Source: Brevibacterium sp. 239c
GTDB lineage: Bacteria; Actinomycetota; Actinomycetes; Actinomycetales; Brevibacteriaceae
DNA: 64,000 nt
Assembly (NCBI RefSeq): GCF_900169365.1
Contig: NZ_FXZH01000005.1
Span: forward strand, 177,196 to 241,195
Direction of reading: 5' to 3'
In this document: piece by piece, positions 43,364 to 51,654 of the stretch
Layout of the letters: each line of letters starts with the position of its first letter
Position numbering within the stretch: the stretch's first letter is position 1
Notes under the pieces: generated by a model
Database searches by the model: none
Told to the model about the DNA's origin: nothing
The model's input: the letters and a program-made list of their open reading frames with translations, nothing else
Made by a program: the position numbers and the translations under genes

Positions 43364-45000
43364 TCGACTCCCATGATGAGCAGTGTGGCCCGATCCCTTG
43401 AGTCGATGTCCTGGAACCTCACTTGGGCGTGTGATTTCCGGATCCAGTCCCGCAGGTGCGAGAGGACATCGGGTGCGCAGCCCGGCCCGTGGACGACGGT
43501 GAGGAGTTCCCCTCCGGCGCCCAGCAGACGATCCGCAAGCTTCTCGACCAAGGTGCTGAGCTCGGTGCTCTGAGTCTTGACCTTCCCATCTATGAAGACG
43601 CGGTAGAACTGCGAAGGATGAGACAGTGGGATCCTCCGCCCACCCTCCGAGCCAGGTTCAGCGCCCATCGAGTCATCGATGATCGGCAGGGCACCGGTCG
43701 GTGGGTTCAGTGCCAGCTGCTCGGCCGAGACGATGGTTCCCACGCGGGTACCGGCTGCGGCTTCGGTCATATCGGCGACGATCTCGTTGGTCGGGGCGAA
43801 GGGGTCATAGACCGCCAGTGCCGATAGCAGCGTGGCCACATTGCGGGAGCGCAGCACCTGTGCCCCGCTCACCTGTCCCAGCGATTTGAGGACCGTGGTG
43901 GAACTGGGGACGACGAGGACCTCTCGTTCCTCCTCGGCGATGATGTCTGTGGTCATGGCCACCGCGTCACCGGCATCCGGTGACAGGGCGCTTGCTCCGT
44001 TGAGTGCGCAGTGCATGAGCAGGCCGGTGCCCGAGACGATCGCCACCAGATGGGTCTCGCCCTCTTCCTCGTGCAGGCGCAAGTCCTCCATGTCGAGGCG
44101 GGCGATGCCGTAGCTGGCGAGGTGGTCGAGGACGATCACGGCGGTGGCTTCGTCCGCGACGTGGACGTGGACCTTGGGACCGTTGATGACGATCGATGTC
44201 CCACCGAGCGCATCAAGCGCCTCGGCGAGGGTGGATGACGTCTTTTCGGAATCGACGGATGCCGGGTTCGTGGCCAGGATGGCGATGATCTCGAGTTCAT
44301 CGGAACTGGCCTGATGCACGATTCGTGGGGCCCTGGTGACCTCGACGAGCATCGAGTCTTGGGGTGTGCGGCCGGTGACTGTGGCGTAGAGGAGGTCGAA
44401 GAGTTCAACGATCCCTGTCGAGCCGGCATCTACGACCGCAGCTTCGCGCAGCACGGGCAGCTGTCCGGTGGTCTCGCGCAGAGCCGACCGGGAGCGCAGC
44501 CGCACCGCGGAGATGAGTTCGATGAGGTTAGCGCCTTTCTCGGCCTTCTCATGTGCCTCGGTGGCCATGGCGTCGAGGACGGTGAGCATAGTGCCGTCGA
44601 CCGGTCGGGCCACTGCCTTTCTGGCCCGGGCGGAGGCGAGCTCGAGGGCTGCTGCCATCGCTTCGGGCGTCGCCACGGTCACACCGTCCAAGGCATCTGC
44701 AACACCTTGGAGCGCGACGGCCAGGATCAGTCCGGAATTCCCACGAGCCCCGCGACCGGCGCCCTCTGCCAGTGCGGCAACGACCTGGGGCAAGGTGACG
44801 GGGCCAGTGAGCTCTTCGACGGCTAGGTAGGCGCTGCGCAGCGTGTGATACATGTTTGTGCCGGTGTCACCGTCGGGGACAGGGAAGACGTTGAGTTCGT
44901 CGATTTCGACGCGTTCCTTGCGCAGACGATCCACGGCCCGCCGAGCCCACCTGGCGGCCAGACGCCCGTTGAGGCCGATGGCTTGTTTGGGTCCGCTCAT
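43360..45000 (-). CDS. DAK2 domain protein (FakA-like fatty acid kinase)
   Basis: The 546-residue protein combines a DAK2 (DhaL-type) ATP-binding domain with a C-terminal DegV-partner domain, like FakA, the kinase that phosphorylates fatty acids for phospholipid synthesis. The DGDTGTNMYHTLRSAY motif (about residue 43) and GARGNSGLILA (about residue 88) are typical. It is one base after thiL and overlaps recG. No fakB (DegV) gene is visible here. Confidence 0.88.
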   Translation of the reverse strand: MSGPKQAIGLNGRLAARWARRAVDRLRKERVEIDELNVFPVPDGDTGTNMYHTLRSAYLAVEELTGPVTLPQVVAALAEGAGRGARGNSGLILAVALQGVADALDGVTVATPEAMAAALELASARARKAVARPVDGTMLTVLDAMATEAHEKAEKGANLIELISAVRLRSRSALRETTGQLPVLREAAVVDAGSTGIVELFDLLYATVTGRTPQDSMLVEVTRAPRIVHQASSDELEIIAILATNPASVDSEKTSSTLAEALDALGGTSIVINGPKVHVHVADEATAVIVLDHLASYGIARLDMEDLRLHEEEGETHLVAIVSGTGLLMHCALNGASALSPDAGDAVAMTTDIIAEEEREVLVVPSSTTVLKSLGQVSGAQVLRSRNVATLLSALAVYDPFAPTNEIVADMTEAAAGTRVGTIVSAEQLALNPPTGALPIIDDSMGAEPGSEGGRRIPLSHPSQFYRVFIDGKVKTQSTELSTLVEKLADRLLGAGGELLTVVHGPGCAPDVLSHLRDWIRKSHAQVRFQDIDSRDRATLLIMGVE

Positions 45001-45001
45001 G

Positions 45002-46150
45002 TCACTTCCCGAAATGGCTGAAGCCGCTCGTCGGCACCGGTGCGCCGTCGAGACTGACCCCGCTGCCGACTGTCATCTCTCCGATTCTCCGCCAGCCTAC
45101 CGGAGGCGTGTCGAACTGCATCGACGACGCGACGAAGCCATGGTCCTCTCCCCCATTCAGCACCCAGCTCAACGCCAATTCCTCGGCAGACCGGGCTTCT
45201 GCCACAGGTGCCGGGGCTTCGGCTCCTTCCTCAGGTGCCTCGACTTCGTCGGTGCTCTTAGCGCTGGCCAGCAGGTAGCGTGCTGCGGGCAGCAGCGGAT
45301 CGATGAGTTCCTGGAGTGCGGCTCGGTCGATGTCTGCGTGGACGCCCGACGCCGCTGCGACCCGGCCCAGGTCCGTGCTCAGCCCATCGGAGACATCGAT
45401 CATCGCCGAGGCTGCCCCCATGCTCAAGACGGCCGCATAGTCCGGCTGTGGGGCCAACTGAGTGGAGATCAGCTCTTTGAGACTCGCATCGAGCTCGGGC
45501 TGCTCGCCCGTGTTCCCGGAGCGATCGCCCGCGTTCCCGGCACGATCGCCCGTGTTCCCGGTACGATCGCCGAGACCGGCGAAGAGAAGATCCAAGCCGG
45601 CAGCGGCGCGACCGATGGTCCCGGCCAGGTAGATCGAGTCGCCCGGTTTGGCACCCGCGCGGGTGATCGCTGCGCCGCTTCCTGCAGCTGTGGCTTCAGG
45701 GCCTCCGACGGTGCCCAGCGCTGTGATCGCGACGACGATGAGCCCGGAGGACGAAAGGTCACCACCGATGATGGGAATGTCGCAGTCCAGCTCCTCACCG
45801 GCACGCGCCGCCTCGGCGACGATGCCTGCGAAGAGTGCCTCGAGGTCCTCGATATCGGTTGAGTTCGGCACGGCCAATGACACGAGCAGCCCGTGCGGCA
45901 CGGCACCCATGACGCACACATCGGAAAGATTCTGTGCTGCGGCTTTGACTCCGAGCCGAGACCAGTCGAGCCAGGTGCGAGTGAAGTCCTCGTTCTCCAC
46001 GAGCATGTCGGCAGTCGACACAAGATTACCCTCCACCGCGGTCACCGCGGCATCGTCTCCGGGTCCGATGATCACCTGCGAACCGCCGCGAATGTGAGAG
46101 AGGATGCGTTCGAGCACGTGTGATTCGCCAAGTTCGGACAGTCGGGTCAT
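45002..46150 (-). CDS. thiL: Thiamine-monophosphate kinase ThiL
   Basis: ThiL phosphorylates thiamine monophosphate to thiamine diphosphate. The 382-residue protein has the family STADMLVENEDFTRTWLDWSRLGVKAA near residue 45 and the acidic IDVSDGLSTDLGRV and GGEDHGFVAS motifs. It carries a 21-residue in-frame insert made of three 7-residue repeats (GDR[TAS]GN[TA], from a 21-nt tandem repeat at 45504-45566). A Glu/Pro-rich insert follows further on. The family is usually about 320-330 residues. Confidence 0.92.
   Translation of the reverse strand: MTRLSELGESHVLERILSHIRGGSQVIIGPGDDAAVTAVEGNLVSTADMLVENEDFTRTWLDWSRLGVKAAAQNLSDVCVMGAVPHGLLVSLAVPNSTDIEDLEALFAGIVAEAARAGEELDCDIPIIGGDLSSSGLIVVAITALGTVGGPEATAAGSGAAITRAGAKPGDSIYLAGTIGRAAAGLDLLFAGLGDRTGNTGDRAGNAGDRSGNTGEQPELDASLKELISTQLAPQPDYAAVLSMGAASAMIDVSDGLSTDLGRVAAASGVHADIDRAALQELIDPLLPAARYLLASAKSTDEVEAPEEGAEAPAPVAEARSAEELALSWVLNGGEDHGFVASSMQFDTPPVGWRRIGEMTVGSGVSLDGAPVPTSGFSHFGK
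45504..45566 (-). repeat. Three 21-bp tandem repeats within thiL
   Basis: Three adjacent 21-nt units (TCGCCCGTGTTCCCGGAGCGA and two near-identical copies) code for 7-residue repeats. Each unit is in frame, so copy-number change would not disrupt the protein. Confidence 0.85.
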
Positions 46151-46182
46151 GACTCAAGGTTATCGGGAGATACGGTAGTTGT

Positions 46183-46713
46183 ATGAGATCTCGTCGCCTC
46201 CGCCCGTCGCCTCGCCCCTCGCTTCGGAAGAGGCCTCAGAAGACGCGCACTATCGCACTCGCAGCCATTGCCACTGTGGTGGCTGGTGTGAGCCTGGCCG
46301 GATGCGAGCGAACCGTCGTCGTTGACCCGGCTCAGGACGCACAGAATCCCAAATGCGCCGACATCATGCTGCGCATGCCCGATGAGATCGCCGGCCAGAA
46401 GTCACGCACGACATCCTCCCAGGGCACGATGGCGTGGGGAGATCCCAATATCGCTGTCGTCCGCTGCGGCGTCACTCCTCCGGGACCGACGACTGATCAG
46501 TGCGTGAGCGTGAGCAGCGTCGACTGGATTTCAAAGGCCTCCGAAGAGGACGACACTTGGGTGTTCACCAGCTACGGTCGCACCCCGGCGGTCGAAGTTC
46601 TTGTCAACCGCAAAGCAGAATCGGGCAACAATGTCCTCGCTGCCATCTCACCGGCCCTGACCGCCGTCAAGGCAGAGGCCAAGTGCGTAGGAGCCCAAGA
46701 CCTCGACAGCTGA
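46183..46713 (+). CDS. DUF3515 family lipoprotein
   Basis: This 176-residue protein has a basic N-terminus, a hydrophobic segment and a lipobox SLAGC (about residue 36-40), so it should be an exported lipoprotein. The mature part has two Cys pairs (CADIM, CGVTPP, CVSVSS, KCVG) likely to form disulphides. DUF3515 genes commonly sit beside thiL in actinobacteria, here divergently with 32 bases between. The function is unknown. Confidence 0.85.
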   Translation: MRSRRLRPSPRPSLRKRPQKTRTIALAAIATVVAGVSLAGCERTVVVDPAQDAQNPKCADIMLRMPDEIAGQKSRTTSSQGTMAWGDPNIAVVRCGVTPPGPTTDQCVSVSSVDWISKASEEDDTWVFTSYGRTPAVEVLVNRKAESGNNVLAAISPALTAVKAEAKCVGAQDLDS

Positions 46714-46793
46714 GCAGGTCCGCTGAGTTGGTGCTCTGAACCAGTCCCCTCAGCAGGCCCCCTCAACATCGAGGGGCATACTTAGCCTCGACC

Positions 46794-46851
46794 GGGCTAC
46801 TTACCTTCGAGGGTAGACGTTCTACTATGGCCGCTCGATGATAAGTAGCCC
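46794..46851. repeat. Palindromic element, copy 1
   Basis: GGGCTACTTA (46794-46803) pairs perfectly with TAAGTAGCCC (46842-46851) across about 38 bases. A partial copy (GCATACTTAGCCTCG) precedes it. A second version is at 48050-48108, and together they flank the AbiEi-type gene. Confidence 0.7.
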
Positions 46852-46979
46852 CCTTGGCGCAGTCACCATGCTTGTAAACGATGAGGGGCGATCACTGGAC
46901 ATGTACTTACATCACGCCGTTTGATGATGTTTGATGACGTTCATTGCATTTCGGCATCATTGAGAGACATAATGACCCT

Positions 46980-47936
46980 ATGGTCTCTGTCTTCAGATCC
47001 AAAGAGCTCCATAACCTCGGGTTCACCGAGGCGGGCATTCAGGGTGCGCTGAGCTGTTGTCTGCGCCGGATTCGGCGCGGACACTTCGTTCTGTATTCGC
47101 CCTGCACCACGACTGAACATAAACCGCTCCACCTTCTGCACGACGCCACCGCCACGGACTACCCGCGACAGTATGGGGACATTCGAGACAATTCGGAATG
47201 GCTGAAGGTGCTTATCCGCTCGTATGCTGATGAACTTCAGTCGGGAGCGGTCTTCTCTCACGTGTCCGCAGCGCTGATACACGGTCTTGCCCCTCCGTTT
47301 CCGGCAACAGAGTCCGCCGAGGTGATCCGGCCCGGCATGCACCGTGCAAAGAAGACCCTGCGAACTCGGGACCGTGCACTGAACTCTGAAGAACTGGCAG
47401 AGATCGGCGATCTGCCCGTGACCACCATCGCCAGAACACTTCTCGACCTTGCCAGCGACTATCCTCTGGAAGTATCGGTCCCCTACATCTCTGAGGCACT
47501 GCGGCGAGGACTCACTTCGTGCGAATCGCTGCGCGACAGTATCCGAACAGGCACTCGTGGTTGCAGACAAGCCGTGCAGGCTATCAATCTGGCCAGCCCG
47601 GCTCACGAGTCATCTGCGGAAGCACTGTGCGCCGTGAAGTTCTTTCGCTTCAACATCACCGGGATGGTTCCGCAGATTAATGCTTATGATCTCTCCGGAA
47701 AGTGGATCGCACGCAATGACTTCCAACATGACAAGCATCCGCTGATCGTCGAGGTCCACGGCGTGGGAAAGTACTACCTCAATGCCGCAGGGCCAGACCA
47801 AGCGAGTTCTGCTAACCATGAACGACACATGAAGCTGCTCAACGCCGGATACCGAGTCTTCAACCTCGTTTGGGCAGACCTCTTCCGCACGAGTGAGTTC
47901 GCGAGGATCAGAGCAGCTCTCGCCGAGTTCGACTGA
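46980..47936 (+). CDS. AbiEi-type protein with DUF559-like C-terminus
   Basis: The 318-residue protein starts with a short helical DNA-binding-like segment (MVSVFRSKELHNLGFTEAGIQGAL, RRIRRGHFVLYS) and a central block with FSHVSAALIHGLAPPF, resembling AbiEi antitoxin-like proteins found singly in actinobacteria. The C-terminal third (IVEVHGVGKYYLNAAG, AGYRVFNLVWADLFR) looks like the DUF559 nuclease-like fold, with the usual EFDG motif altered to EVHG. No AbiEii toxin partner is visible. It is flanked by two palindromic elements and has lower GC than neighbours, so it may be an acquired gene. The start could also be a TTG at 46944. Confidence 0.7.
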   Translation: MVSVFRSKELHNLGFTEAGIQGALSCCLRRIRRGHFVLYSPCTTTEHKPLHLLHDATATDYPRQYGDIRDNSEWLKVLIRSYADELQSGAVFSHVSAALIHGLAPPFPATESAEVIRPGMHRAKKTLRTRDRALNSEELAEIGDLPVTTIARTLLDLASDYPLEVSVPYISEALRRGLTSCESLRDSIRTGTRGCRQAVQAINLASPAHESSAEALCAVKFFRFNITGMVPQINAYDLSGKWIARNDFQHDKHPLIVEVHGVGKYYLNAAGPDQASSANHERHMKLLNAGYRVFNLVWADLFRTSEFARIRAALAEFD

Positions 47937-48049
47937 CAGCCGCCGACGCACACAATCAACTGAGTACATTGCGGCAAGCAAGAACGGGCGTGCACACCCA
48001 GCAAGGTGACTCAATGAGACGCCTCAGTGAGACCACTCAGCATTGACCG

Positions 48050-48108
48050 GGCTACTTAGCCTCGAGGGACGAGGCTATAGCGTGATCCTTCGACGCTAAG
48101 TAGGCCCC
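48050..48108. repeat. Palindromic element, copy 2
   Basis: GGGCTACTTAG (48050-48060) pairs with CTAAGTAG(G)CCC (48097-48108), with one extra G. The left arm plus GACCGGGCTACTTAGCCTCG matches the start of copy 1. Confidence 0.7.
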
Positions 48109-48138
48109 TCGACGAGAAGCGCCGTATGGCACCGGAAC

Positions 48139-49254
48139 TCAGTGGGTGCGGGCGTGATCGACCAGCGCGATGGTGATGAGCTCTGAGATGAGTGCCGGGT
48201 ACTCGATGCCCGAGTTCGACCACATGAATGGGTACGCCGAGGTGGGGGTGAAGCCTGGGAGGGTGTTGATCTCGTTGATGAGGACTTCCCCCGCCCCTGT
48301 CACGAACGTGTCCACGCGTGAGAGTCCCGTGCAGTCGAAGAGTCGAAACACCTGGGCAGAGAGTTCCTGAATCCGTGCCGTCGTCTTCTCGTCCACCCGT
48401 GCCGGGCAGGTCAGCTGCGCATCCGCGAGGTTGAGGTATTTGGCCTCGAAGTCATAGAACGAGTGCTCCCCTGAGACCTCGATCTCTCCGGGGTACGAGA
48501 CTCGGATCTCACGGTCGTAGACGGAGCCGAGCACCGCGCACTCGATCTCACGGCCCACAACCTGTGGTTCGACGATGACCTTCGCATCATGCTCGAAGGC
48601 AGAGCGCAGCGCCTGATCCAGCCCCTCGGCTGATTCGACGCGGCTGACTCCCATCGACGATCCTGCCCGAGCAGGCTTGACGAACACGGGCAGCCCCAGG
48701 CCGGCGATCCGCTCCTGCGCCTCGGCCTGATCGGCGTCCCACATGGTTTCGGTCACGAGCTCCCAGGGGCATGTCGGGATTCCGGCATGGGCCATCAGGG
48801 ACTTCGTGTAGTGCTTATCCATGCTCGCCGCCGAGGCGAAGACCCCGGAACCGACGAAGGCCGTGTCGCTGAGCTCGAACAGACCTTGCAGAGTTCCGTC
48901 CTCCCCGTACTGGCCGTGCAGCAGCGGGAAGTAGACATCAACGGATCCGAGTTCGGTGTAGCGGCCCTCGGCATCGCGCTGCAGCAGGGGCGAGCCCTGA
49001 GCGGAGATCGGCGGGATGACCTCGGTTCCATTGTCGAGCACCTCTGGCATATCGGCCGGGTCGAAGGCCATCGTCGACCAGTCGTCGACGATGCGCCACA
49101 CACCGGCCTTCGTAATGCCGATCGGCAGCACTCGGTAGGCGTCTTCATCGATGGCCTGAATGACTCCGGCAGCAGTGACACAGCTGACGGCGTGTTCGCT
49201 CGATCGTCCGCCGAAGAGGACTGCGACGAGTGGCCGGTGATCATTTTCAGGCAT
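48139..49254 (-). CDS. ddl: D-alanine-D-alanine ligase
   Basis: Ddl joins two D-alanines for peptidoglycan precursor synthesis in the cytoplasm. The 371-residue ATP-grasp protein has the N-terminal VLFGGRSSEHAVSC, the central KPARAGSSMGVSRV, EIECAVLG and the C-terminal INEINTLPGFTPTSAYP. It lies next to gpsA-murA genes, all on the same strand, though a PEBP-like gene separates it from gpsA. Confidence 0.96.
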   Translation of the reverse strand: MPENDHRPLVAVLFGGRSSEHAVSCVTAAGVIQAIDEDAYRVLPIGITKAGVWRIVDDWSTMAFDPADMPEVLDNGTEVIPPISAQGSPLLQRDAEGRYTELGSVDVYFPLLHGQYGEDGTLQGLFELSDTAFVGSGVFASAASMDKHYTKSLMAHAGIPTCPWELVTETMWDADQAEAQERIAGLGLPVFVKPARAGSSMGVSRVESAEGLDQALRSAFEHDAKVIVEPQVVGREIECAVLGSVYDREIRVSYPGEIEVSGEHSFYDFEAKYLNLADAQLTCPARVDEKTTARIQELSAQVFRLFDCTGLSRVDTFVTGAGEVLINEINTLPGFTPTSAYPFMWSNSGIEYPALISELITIALVDHARTH

Positions 49255-49310
49255 AGGAATCCTTGGTCGTCAGAGCGCGTGACCGTTTGTACGGACTGGA
49301 AAACTCTAGC

Positions 49311-49844
49311 TCACTTGAGCTCGAACGTGCATTCCAACCAGGCACGGGCGATGCCCTTGAAGAACATGTTGAACCCGGCGAAGGCCGGTGAAGCGGAATC
49401 GTCGAGGCCCAGCGGCTCAGCGAGTGCTGTGACGATGAAGAAGTAGCGGTGTGATCCGTGCCCCTGGGGTGGTGCAGCACCGACGAAACGGGGTTCACCT
49501 GCATCGTTGCGCAGCGTCACGGATCCTGCCGGCAGGAGGTCTGCCGAGGGATCGCCGGCGTTGGCGGGCAGGCTGGTCGTCGACGCGTCGAGGTCGGCCA
49601 CAACCCAGTGCCAGAAGCCGGAACCGGTGGGCGCATCCGGGTCATAGCAGGTCACAGCGAAGGCCTTGGTCTCTTCGGGGAAGCCCGACCAGGACAGCTG
49701 CGGGGAGACGTCCTGACCGCCGTCAACACCCATCGCACCCGAGAGCTGCGGACCGGTGAGTTCGGCGCCGTTCTCAATGTCTGTGCTGGTGAGGGTGAAT
49801 GTCGGGACGTCGGAAAGGTTGTAGAACGGTGAGTTGACGCTCAT
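49311..49844 (-). CDS. YbhB/YbcL family (PEBP-like) protein
   Basis: The 177-residue cytoplasmic protein has the PEBP fold motifs of the YbhB family: QLSWSGFPEETKAFAVTCYDPDAPTGSGFWHWV and APPQGHGSHRYFFIVTAL. Bacterial members are of uncertain function (Raf-kinase-inhibitor-like is a name only). No signal peptide is seen. It lies between ddl and gpsA. Confidence 0.88.
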   Translation of the reverse strand: MSVNSPFYNLSDVPTFTLTSTDIENGAELTGPQLSGAMGVDGGQDVSPQLSWSGFPEETKAFAVTCYDPDAPTGSGFWHWVVADLDASTTSLPANAGDPSADLLPAGSVTLRNDAGEPRFVGAAPPQGHGSHRYFFIVTALAEPLGLDDSASPAFAGFNMFFKGIARAWLECTFELK

Positions 49845-49888
49845 GACTGCTCCTTCTCGTTGAAATTCCTGCTGAGACGCTGAGGCGA

Positions 49889-50902
49889 TCAGGCCGGTGG
49901 CCCTTCGTGCTTACGCTTCCGAGACAACAGCAAACCGGCGAGTTCGTCAACCCGCAGCCGCCCGGCGAGGACGGCACACACGGCTTCCGTGATCGGCAGG
50001 TCGACCGAGTACTTGCGTCCCAGCGCAAGGATGGCAGGAGCCGATTTCACTCCCTCAGCGGTCTGGAGGGTGTGGGCGATGACGTCGTCAAGGCTCATGC
50101 CCTCGCCGAGGTGGCGCCCGAAAGTTCTGTTCCTCGACAGCGGCGAGGCGCAGGTGGCGACGAGGTCACCGAGCCCGGCCAGCCCGGAGAGGGTATGCGA
50201 CTGGGCGCCCATGGCGGCAGCCAAGCGGGACGTCTCGGCCAGACCACGGGTGATGATCGACGCCTTCGAGTTGTCGCCGAGCTTCTGCCCATCGGCGATG
50301 CCGACGGCCAGTGCGATGACGTTCTTCACCGCGCCGCCCATCTCGACACCGACGACGTCGGTGTTCGTGTATGGACGGAAGTACCCGTTGGCGCTGATCT
50401 CAGCGACCACCTCGGCGGTGTCGATGCTCTCCGAGGCGACGACGGTGGCGGTGGGCTGTTGGTCGGCGATCTCACGGGCCAGGTTCGGTCCGGACACGAC
50501 CGCGATCTGGCCCGGATCCACCTCGGCGACCTCGGCGATAACCTCGGACATGCGCATGCCGGTGTCGACCTCGATGCCTTTCATCAGGCTCACGAGCCTG
50601 ACTCCCGGACGCAGGTGATCCTTCCAGCGACTCAAGTTCTCTCGCAGGGTCTGTGCGGGAACGGCGAGGATGATGACCTCGGCGTCGGTGACGGCGGCGA
50701 CGTCGTCATCGGTGGCGGTCAGCAGCTCGGGCAGGACCCGATCGCCCAGGTACCGTTCGTTCGTGTGCGAGCGCGTGATCTCTTCTGCGACCTCGGCCCT
50801 CCGGGCCCAGAGCGTGACGGGGAATCCGGCATCGGCAACGACGGCGGCATAGGTGGTCCCCCACGATCCTGCACCCAGTACTGCTGTCTTCTCGACGCTC
50901 AT
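49889..50902 (-). CDS. gpsA: Glycerol-3-phosphate dehydrogenase (NAD(P)+)
   Basis: GpsA makes glycerol-3-phosphate from dihydroxyacetone phosphate for lipid synthesis. The 337-residue protein has the Rossmann motif VLGAGSWGTTYAAVVADAG near residue 10, GPNLAREIADQQPTA, and the C-terminal helix region with the Lys in GGAVKNVIALAVGIADG. It overlaps the plsC stop by four bases, so plsC-gpsA are coupled. Confidence 0.96.
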   Translation of the reverse strand: MSVEKTAVLGAGSWGTTYAAVVADAGFPVTLWARRAEVAEEITRSHTNERYLGDRVLPELLTATDDDVAAVTDAEVIILAVPAQTLRENLSRWKDHLRPGVRLVSLMKGIEVDTGMRMSEVIAEVAEVDPGQIAVVSGPNLAREIADQQPTATVVASESIDTAEVVAEISANGYFRPYTNTDVVGVEMGGAVKNVIALAVGIADGQKLGDNSKASIITRGLAETSRLAAAMGAQSHTLSGLAGLGDLVATCASPLSRNRTFGRHLGEGMSLDDVIAHTLQTAEGVKSAPAILALGRKYSVDLPITEAVCAVLAGRLRVDELAGLLLSRKRKHEGPPA

Positions 50903-51654
50903 TCGCCTGCCTCCTCGTTGTGGAATCTCTCTGGCAGCTCCCGGCCCGAGAGCTCACCCACCATCACTGCGATGGTGTTCGTCAGACGCTTCGTCAGCAA
51001 CGTCTTCGATCGTTTCTCGTCGCGATGTCCCCACAAATCGTCATAGCTGAGGGCAGGACCGAAGCGCACCACCGAGGTGTTGCTCATCGGCCTGAACTTG
51101 GGCAGCTTCGCTCCCCGTGGGTAGATTCCGTTGAGCCCCCAGTGGGCGACGGGAATGATCTGGGCCCCAGTTTCCAGCGCCAGCCGCGCGGTTCCGGATT
51201 TGAAGTGCTGGGGCCAGAACTCCTCATCCTTCGTCAGCGTGCCTTCGGGGTAGATGACGACGGTCTCACCCCTAGCCAGCGCTTCCTTGGCGTAGTCCAG
51301 GGAGTCACCGGCCTGTGCCGAAGCCCGCAGCACCGGGATCTGGCCCAGGCCCTTGAGAATGACACCGAGTACCCCAGAGAACAGAGTCGACTTCGCAAGG
51401 AAGTGTGGGACCCGACCATTGCGCCACAGTGCGAGGCCGACGAGGATCGGGTCGAGGTGGTTCGCGTGATAGGCGGCAACGATCGCACCGGTACCCCGGG
51501 GCGGCAGATTCTCCGAGTTCTCGACCGTCATCTTCGTGGCGGTGCGCATGAGCCCGTAGGCCGAGGTCGCGGCGGCGAAGGCCACTCGCTTCTGCGAACG
51601 CACCGAAGCGGGGTCGAAGGAGACGAGCTCCTTCGACTCAACATCCTCGCTCAT
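50899..51654 (-). CDS. plsC: 1-acyl-sn-glycerol-3-phosphate acyltransferase (PlsC-like)
   Basis: This membrane-associated acyltransferase makes phosphatidic acid. The catalytic HxxxxD is in YHANHLDPIL (about residue 63), and YPEGTLTKDEEF is the second motif. The ATG at 51654 lies in the murA stop (four-base overlap) and gives 251 residues. A longer frame to 51897 is mostly Arg-rich shadow sequence. It sits between murA and gpsA in one operon. Confidence 0.92.
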   Translation of the reverse strand: MSEDVESKELVSFDPASVRSQKRVAFAAATSAYGLMRTATKMTVENSENLPPRGTGAIVAAYHANHLDPILVGLALWRNGRVPHFLAKSTLFSGVLGVILKGLGQIPVLRASAQAGDSLDYAKEALARGETVVIYPEGTLTKDEEFWPQHFKSGTARLALETGAQIIPVAHWGLNGIYPRGAKLPKFRPMSNTSVVRFGPALSYDDLWGHRDEKRSKTLLTKRLTNTIAVMVGELSGRELPERFHNEEAGE

